Source: Pseudonocardia asaccharolytica DSM 44247 = NBRC 16224
Lineage (GTDB): Bacteria > Actinomycetota > Actinomycetes > Mycobacteriales > Pseudonocardiaceae
Assembly (NCBI RefSeq): GCF_000423625.1
Contig: NZ_AUII01000005.1
Span: 232,133 to 296,132, forward strand
Direction of reading: 5' to 3'
Length of the DNA stretch: 64,000 bases
Shown: positions 59,742 to 64,000 of the stretch, piece after piece
Numbering within the stretch: position 1 is the first letter of the stretch
How the letters are laid out: each line of letters starts with the position of its first letter
The notes under the pieces: model-generated
Seen by the model: only the letters and a program-made list of their open reading frames with translations
Databases searched by the model: none
What the model was told of the DNA's origin: nothing
Made by a program: the position numbers and the translations under genes

Positions 59742-59802
59742 CACTACCTATGCACCGGTGGATGTGCCGCCGATTCCCCCTCCTGGAGTAGTGTTGCTAC
59801 GT

Positions 59803-60141
59803 ATGCGGGCGGAGGCACTCAAGGGACATCTCGACGGGCTGTTGCTCGCCTCGCTGGAGCCGGGCCCGCTGCACGGCTACGGCGTGATCGAGGCGCTGCG
59901 GGTCGGCAGCGAGGGGACGTTCGACCTGCCCACCGGGACGGTGTATCCCGCGCTGCACCGGCTGGAACGGGCCGGGCTGATCAGCTCCACCTGGTCCGAC
60001 GGACCGGGCCGGCGGCGGCGCAGTTATCGGTTGACCGCCGCCGGGGCCGCCGAACTGGCCGAATATCGAGCCGGATGGCGCGAGTTCTCCCGCTCGGTGA
60101 CCGCGCTGCTGGAAGCCGGAGCATGGCCGGCCCCGGCCTGA
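59803..60141 (+). CDS. PadR-family transcriptional regulator
   Basis: The 112-residue protein has the PadR winged helix (LDGLLLASLEPGPLHGYGVIEALRVGSEGTFDLPTGTVYPALHRLERAGLISSTWS) followed by the winged-strand GRRRRSYRLTAAG and a short helical dimerisation end. Starts at ATG 59803 or, with a better ribosome site (CTGGAG), at GTG 59791. It overlaps the downstream membrane gene by 19 nt, a common pair in actinobacteria. It likely represses the divergent dikinase gene. Confidence 0.9.
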   Translation: MRAEALKGHLDGLLLASLEPGPLHGYGVIEALRVGSEGTFDLPTGTVYPALHRLERAGLISSTWSDGPGRRRRSYRLTAAGAAELAEYRAGWREFSRSVTALLEAGAWPAPA

Positions 60142-60812
60142 TCCTGAATCCGGTCGCCCGCCGGATCCTGGAGGCCTGGCTGTGCCGGCTCGACGCCGCC
60201 TTGCCCGGCCCCGCCCGGCTCCGCGAACGGATCGTCGACGAACTGCGCGACGGGCTGCACAGCGCCGCCGAACACCGCCTCGACGCCGGGACCGATCCCG
60301 TCGACGCGGCCACGGCCGCCGTCGCGGAGTTCGGCGACCCCGACACCCTCGCGGCCTCCTTCCGCGGCGAACTGGCCGCCCACCTGGCCCGGCGGGCCGG
60401 CATCGCACTGGTCGCCTCGGGACCGCTGGTCGGGTTGGCCTGGCTGGCCGCGCTCGCCCCGCCGCCGTGGCCACCCCGTCCCGCCGGACTGCTCGGCACC
60501 CATCCGCTGTATCTGGCCGTGCTCGCCGTCGCGGTACCCGCCGCGCTGTTGGCGGTGGCGGCCACCGGCAGGCTCGGCCGCCGGCTCCCGCGCCACCCCG
60601 CCCTTGCGGCGCACGCGGCCGCGGTCGCCGCGCTCGCCTGCACCGCCGGAGACGGTCTGCTCCTGGTCGTCCTCGCCCACACGGCGCTCGCCGCGCCCGC
60701 GACACTGGCCTGGCCGACCGCCCTGCTCGCCGCCGTGGCCGGCAGCGCCCGGCTCGGCCTCACCGCCCGCGCCGCCCACCGTTGCGTCGAGAGCAGCCCG
60801 GCCGGATCGTGA
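60123..60812 (+). CDS. Membrane protein partner of the PadR regulator (permease prefix/HAAS-like domain)
   Basis: The 229-residue protein has an N-terminal helical region (YLCRLDAALPGPARLRERIVDELRDGLHSAAEHRLDAGTDPVDAATAAVAEFGDPDTLAASF) of the permease-prefix type common in PadR operons, then four to five hydrophobic helices up to about residue 215. It probably senses an envelope or drug signal and passes it to the PadR regulator, but direct evidence is lacking. It overlaps the PadR gene. Confidence 0.7.
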   Translation: MAGPGLILNPVARRILEAWLCRLDAALPGPARLRERIVDELRDGLHSAAEHRLDAGTDPVDAATAAVAEFGDPDTLAASFRGELAAHLARRAGIALVASGPLVGLAWLAALAPPPWPPRPAGLLGTHPLYLAVLAVAVPAALLAVAATGRLGRRLPRHPALAAHAAAVAALACTAGDGLLLVVLAHTALAAPATLAWPTALLAAVAGSARLGLTARAAHRCVESSPAGS

Positions 60813-60849
60813 CGGGCCTGAAACCGGCGACCGGCGAGTCAGGCCTCAC

Positions 60850-61253
60850 AACGAGGTCCTCGTCGGTCGGGCGATCCACGACCGCCGCGACCAGGTGCAG
60901 CTGGCCACCAAGTTCGGCATCGACCGCAGCGCAGGCGACGCGAACCGGGTGATCCGGGGGCATCCGGACTACTCGCTGTGGACGCACGAGGTCGAGGGCT
61001 GGCCCGATGCTCTCCGAGCTCGGGGTCGGCCTCGTTCCGCCTGGGTGTACGCGCAGGCCGAACCGCTCGGAATCACCATCACCGCGATCCCCGGCACCGG
61101 CGGGTGGAGAGATTGGAGGAGAACCTCGCGGGGCTCGACGTGACCCTCGACGACGAGGCGCTCGCTCTGCTCGACCCGCTGGCCGACAAGGTGGTCGGGG
61201 ACCGCTATCCGGCGGGACGGGCTCCCGGGCCGTCCGGTCGATCGGTCCGGTAG
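60850..61253 (+). pseudogene. Aldo/keto reductase remnant with internal deletions
   Basis: Parts read as an aldo/keto reductase: HNEVLVGRAIHDRRDQVQLATKFGI, then a jump to SLWTHEVEG (family: YSLWTRDPE), LSELGVGLVP in another frame, and finally RVERLEENLAGLDVTLDDEALALLDPLADKVVGDRYP in a third. The catalytic Tyr region and the barrel core are missing. Frameshifts and deletions make it non-functional. Confidence 0.8.
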
Positions 61254-61771
61254 ACGTAGTGCAGCGGGGCGTCGATGGGGTTGTCCGGCGGTAGGTCGGC
61301 CTCGGCGATGCGCCGCAACCCGGCGCGTTCCAGCGCCCGCCAGGACACGATGTTGGCGGCGACGACGGCGACGACGATCGTGGCCGCGTCGGGGTAGGCC
61401 TCCCAGGTGTCGGCGACGGCGGTACGGATCATCTCGGTGCCGATCCCACGACCGGTCCGCGCCGGGTCGCCGATGAGGTAGTCGAGGGTGACGGCCCCGG
61501 CGGGCACCGTCGCGATCGCGGCGAGCTCAGCGAGCTCCTCGGGGTAGTCGGCGAGGCGGGACCGCTCGAGGAGGCCGATCGGCTCGCCATCGCGGTGGAC
61601 GATCAGGTCCTCGCACGGATCCGTGCCATCGATACCGCCGCCGAAGTCGCGCTCGACGGCCTGCGGCGTGCTCTGGTGGTGCCACCAGCGGAAGACGTGC
61701 GGCTGCGCGAGCCAGCTCGCGAGCAGGGGGAAGTCCGCTCGGGTGAGGCGGCGGAAACGGTACTCGGCCAT
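61205..61771 (-). CDS. GNAT-family acetyltransferase, AAC(6')-like
   Basis: The 188-residue protein resembles the AAC(6') aminoglycoside acetyltransferase group: FRRLTRADFPLLASWLAQPHVFRWWHH, ERDFGGGIDGTDPCEDLIVHRDGEPIGLLERSRLADYPEE, and the acetyl-CoA segment LIGDPARTGRGIGTEMIRTA. Similar chromosomal proteins also acetylate siderophore or lysine-type amines, so resistance is not proven. The C-terminal codons overlap the aldo/keto reductase remnant on the other strand. It lies next to a DUF1772 gene in the same direction. Confidence 0.8.
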   Translation of the reverse strand: MAEYRFRRLTRADFPLLASWLAQPHVFRWWHHQSTPQAVERDFGGGIDGTDPCEDLIVHRDGEPIGLLERSRLADYPEELAELAAIATVPAGAVTLDYLIGDPARTGRGIGTEMIRTAVADTWEAYPDAATIVVAVVAANIVSWRALERAGLRRIAEADLPPDNPIDAPLHYVYRTDRPDGPGARPAG

Positions 61772-61785
61772 GGAGCGGCTCCCCG

Positions 61786-62265
61786 TCAGCTCTGCGCGAT
61801 CGCCGCGACCACGAACGCGACCGCCGCACCGAGACAGGACACCGTGCGGGCGTGGTTCCAGCGGGTCCAGCGGCGGACGTAGTCGCGCCACAGGTCGGGC
61901 GTCGGGCCGCCGCTCGGCTCGGCCGCGGCCAACGCGTTGTTGAGCGGTACATTGCCCACGATGGTCACACCGATGGCGCCGAGCAGGTAGAGGCCGACGC
62001 CGACGAGCAGCGGCGCGCTGGCCGCGTCCCAGACCGCGATCGCGCGGACGGCCAGTGCAACGCAGACGGCGCCGGTGCCGAACAGCGCGGTCATGAACGC
62101 CGGCCGCACGGCCGTGATGTTGATGCTCTGCATCGCCGCGGCGCCTTGGGGCGCGGGCAGCCGGGCCAGGCCCCGCATGATGAAGGTGGAGAAGCTGAAG
62201 AACACCCCACCCACGGCGCCCGCCCCCACCGCGGCGACCACCATGAGCGCCTGTCCGAGCGTCAT
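61786..62265 (-). CDS. DUF1772 (anthrone oxygenase-like) membrane protein
   Basis: The 159-residue protein has four hydrophobic helices and the DUF1772 pattern VGGVFFSFSTFIMRGLARLP, AMQSINITAVRPAFMTALFGT and VPLNNALA...WRDYVRRWTRWNHARTV. Fungal relatives include anthrone oxygenases, but bacterial members are uncharacterised. It lies 14 nt upstream of the GNAT gene and is likely co-transcribed with it. Confidence 0.8.
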   Translation of the reverse strand: MTLGQALMVVAAVGAGAVGGVFFSFSTFIMRGLARLPAPQGAAAMQSINITAVRPAFMTALFGTGAVCVALAVRAIAVWDAASAPLLVGVGLYLLGAIGVTIVGNVPLNNALAAAEPSGGPTPDLWRDYVRRWTRWNHARTVSCLGAAVAFVVAAIAQS

Positions 62266-62448
62266 CGGGAGCTCATCGCCGATTCTCCTCACGGTTCTCG
62301 AGAGATAGACCGACGTGCCGACCGGAACTCATCGTGCCGGTCGGCTCACCGCCGTCGTCGCCGGCCTCCGAGCCGACCAGGCTGAGCAGCGGTTCATGTG
62401 TAATATTCGACATATACGTTCACCATACTTGACGTTAGGGAGGGCCGG

Positions 62449-63303
62449 ATGGCTCGGCAGGAACGGGTTCGCGGCAAGGTCATCGATGCGCACAGCCACA
62501 TCGGAACCATGGACGCCTGGCCGTTCTACAACCTCAAGGAGCCGGTCAAGCCGACCGTCTACGAGTTCGCGACCGCCAAGGACTACCTCGATCATGTCAA
62601 CGGGCTCGGCGTCGAGCGAGGCCTGGTCCTGCCGAACTACGGCATCCCCGTCCAGGGCCACGCGTTTTCGCTCAACCCGCTGGTCATCGACTCGGTACAG
62701 GCCGAAGACCGGCTCGTCGGCGGACTGTGGGTGTCCTTCCTCCCGCAGAACAAGGAGATGACCCTCGAGGCCCTGAAGAACACCGGCGAGCGGGGCATCG
62801 TCGCGCTCAAGACGACGTTCCTACTCGGCGGCAACCCCGATCCGAACACCTGGGACGACGACACTCGCGAGATCGCCGAGGCGTGCTTCGCCGCGTGCGA
62901 GGAGCACGACCTGGTGTTTCACTTCCACACCAGCGCGGGCGGCTCGTCCGACATCAACAACTACGTGCCGATGGTCGAGCGGTACGGCAAGCGGGTCAAG
63001 ATCTACCTCGTGCACTTCGGTGGCGGCGTGTCCGGCCACATCAAGCTGGTCCCGCAGTTCCTCGACTGGGTCGAGGAGGGCTACCAGGTCTACTGCGACA
63101 CCACATGGACCATCGGCTTCGGCGCCCGCTGGCTGATGACCGAGATCGAGAAGCGCGGTGTCGGCGCCGACCGCGTGCTGTTCGCCTCCGACGAGCCGTG
63201 GAGCGATTTCTGGAGCGAGTACTGGAAGATCTACGGAGCCCCGGTGAGCGACGAGCTCAAGGAGCGGATCCTGTGGAAGAACTACGAGGACCTCTACGGC
63301 TGA
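62449..63303 (+). CDS. Amidohydrolase_2-type metal-dependent hydrolase
   Basis: The 284-residue TIM-barrel protein starts with the metal motif VIDAHSHIGTMDAW and includes LVFHFHTSAGG, IYLVHFGGG and the catalytic Asp in VLFASDEPWSDF. This is the amidohydrolase_2 family of decarboxylases and hydrolases (ACMSD, resorcylate decarboxylase, lactonases). The substrate is unknown. It has a GGGAGGG ribosome site. The 60 nt upstream are unusually AT-rich (TGTAATATTCGACATATACG) and probably hold the promoter. Confidence 0.85.
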   Translation: MARQERVRGKVIDAHSHIGTMDAWPFYNLKEPVKPTVYEFATAKDYLDHVNGLGVERGLVLPNYGIPVQGHAFSLNPLVIDSVQAEDRLVGGLWVSFLPQNKEMTLEALKNTGERGIVALKTTFLLGGNPDPNTWDDDTREIAEACFAACEEHDLVFHFHTSAGGSSDINNYVPMVERYGKRVKIYLVHFGGGVSGHIKLVPQFLDWVEEGYQVYCDTTWTIGFGARWLMTEIEKRGVGADRVLFASDEPWSDFWSEYWKIYGAPVSDELKERILWKNYEDLYG

Positions 63304-63363
63304 AAACCACGGAACAAGGACGGGCGCGGAAGGCCAGCGCTCAGCCGCCCGGCGCCGGAGCGC

Positions 63364-63573
63364 GCCGAAGGGCACGAGGATGTACACCGCGATCACCAGG
63401 TAGCCGAGCACGGCCAGCACCGGCAGAAAAAACCCCAGCACGACCATCCCGACGTAGCCGGCCAGTCCCGGCGTGAGCCGCTTGGTGATCAGCTTCGCGT
63501 CCGCGTCAGTTGGGTCAGGCCGGATCAGCCGTTCGCGCACCGCATAACGCCAGAGCAGCGACACAACAGAGGT
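63364..63573 (-). pseudogene. C-terminal fragment of a TMEM175-type potassium channel gene
   Basis: About 70 codons encode SLLWRYAVRERLIRPDPTDADAKLITKRLTPGLAGYVGMVVLGFFLPVLAVLGYLVIAVYILVPF, the last transmembrane part of bacterial TMEM175/DUF1211 channels. The first five helices are missing and no start codon context is present. It is a relic beside an IS630-type gene. Confidence 0.65.
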
Positions 63574-63640
63574 TGAAGGGTTGGCGTTTCGCCGTGGCTC
63601 GTCACTGACGGCGGCGGTCGGGTGCGTGCATGCTCCCGGC

Positions 63641-64000
63641 ATGAGGTATCCGGATTCCGGTGGCCTGTCGCCCGAGGCCCGCGCCCAGCGGGAGGCGGTG
63701 CGGTTGCAGGCCGCCCAGATGTTCGCCGCCGGCACGGACGCCGGCGAGATCGCCGAGCGGCTGCGGGTGACCCGCAAGTCGGTCAACGACGGGAACCGGT
63801 CCTGGACGACCGGCGGGGCTGCCGCGCTGGCCTCCAAGGGGCCGGGCGGGTCGCGGTGCCGGCTCGATGAGGTGCAGCTGGCGAGGTTGCAGGCGGAGTT
63901 GGACGCCGGCCCGGCCGAGCACGGCTGGTCCGAGGACCAGCGCTGGACCCTGGCTCGGGTCGCGGCGCTGATCGTCGAGTTGTTCCACGTCCGATACACC
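63641..64000 (+). CDS. IS630-family transposase, partial (runs off the right edge)
   Basis: The first 120 residues are in frame to the end of the window. They begin MRYPDSGGLSPEARAQREAVRLQAAQMFAAGTDAGEIAERLRVTRKSVNDGNRSW and continue with GAAALASKGPGGSRCRLDEVQLARLQAEL, a winged helix-turn-helix and linker typical of IS630-type transposases. The DDE domain lies beyond the window. The usual motif VNRWRRRW is altered here (NDGNRSW), so the copy may be diverged. Confidence 0.8.
   Translation, partial: MRYPDSGGLSPEARAQREAVRLQAAQMFAAGTDAGEIAERLRVTRKSVNDGNRSWTTGGAAALASKGPGGSRCRLDEVQLARLQAELDAGPAEHGWSEDQRWTLARVAALIVELFHVRYT

Noticed and set aside
1..64000. tRNA, rRNA or CRISPR features
   Set aside because: No T-loop-like tRNA ends outside coding sequence, no rRNA sequence and no spaced repeat array were seen by reading; a covariance-model search would settle the RNA genes.

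Overview
The window is high-GC DNA with actinobacterial gene content: ectoine synthesis, IclR regulators, a DUF222/HNH gene behind a mycobacterial-type SOS box, DUF1876, PspC, cytochrome bd and an ECF42-type sigma factor. A Pseudonocardiaceae-like soil actinomycete is a reasonable guess, but nothing here fixes the genus. No rRNA, tRNA or CRISPR array was seen.

Layout. 0-2.3 kb: ectABC on the minus strand, with what is probably the first codons of ectD at the left edge. 2.5-9.1 kb: PspC protein, decayed MBL and DapB-like fragments, an ECF sigma/YCII pair, a Tn3 transposase remnant, a DUF4389 membrane protein and a flavin monooxygenase pair. 9.2-12.1 kb: a hydratase/decarboxylase pair (DmpE/DmpH type) divergent from an IclR regulator. 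12.1-21.6 kb: an energy and storage block with PHA synthase, NDH-2, two paralogous MBL hydrolases, a phasin-like protein, cytochrome bd (cydAB), a dodecin-like protein, a GNAT enzyme and a coiled-coil protein. 21.6-27.7 kb: a complete 2-oxo acid dehydrogenase complex (E1alpha, E1beta, E3, E2) next to a 2-hydroxymuconic semialdehyde hydrolase. 27.9-29.6 kb: two IclR regulators.

29.6-47.0 kb is an aromatic catabolic island. On the minus strand lie benABCD (benzoate to catechol), a cupin and a dodecin, then dmpLMNOP (multicomponent phenol hydroxylase). This run continues into two small unknown proteins, a Tat-exported MBL hydrolase and a 972-residue PEP-synthase-like dikinase. On the plus strand lie a second DmpE/DmpH pair, an XylT-like ferredoxin and catechol 2,3-dioxygenase. 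Phenol and benzoate would converge on catechol, which is opened by meta cleavage; the hydrolase and the DmpE/H enzymes carry out later steps. Semialdehyde dehydrogenase, tautomerase, aldolase and acetaldehyde dehydrogenase are not in the window.

47.0-50 kb is a scar: a LexA-type SOS box in front of a DUF222/HNH gene that is truncated, carries a nonsense codon and is split by a 991-bp IS5-family element with perfect 20-bp ends and a 3-bp target duplication. 50-57.4 kb resembles the mycobacterial DosR dormancy regulon in content (flavodoxin, Hsp20, DUF1876, CapA, phosphoribosyltransferase-hydrolase fusion, universal stress protein, PNPOx, CBS), and several of these genes have a GGGAC-N4-GGCCC-like box about 64-83 nt upstream. 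57.4-60.8 kb holds a second dikinase divergent from a PadR regulator and its membrane partner. The right end (60.8-64 kb) mixes intact genes (GNAT, DUF1772, amidohydrolase) with pseudogenes and the start of an IS630-type transposase running off the edge.
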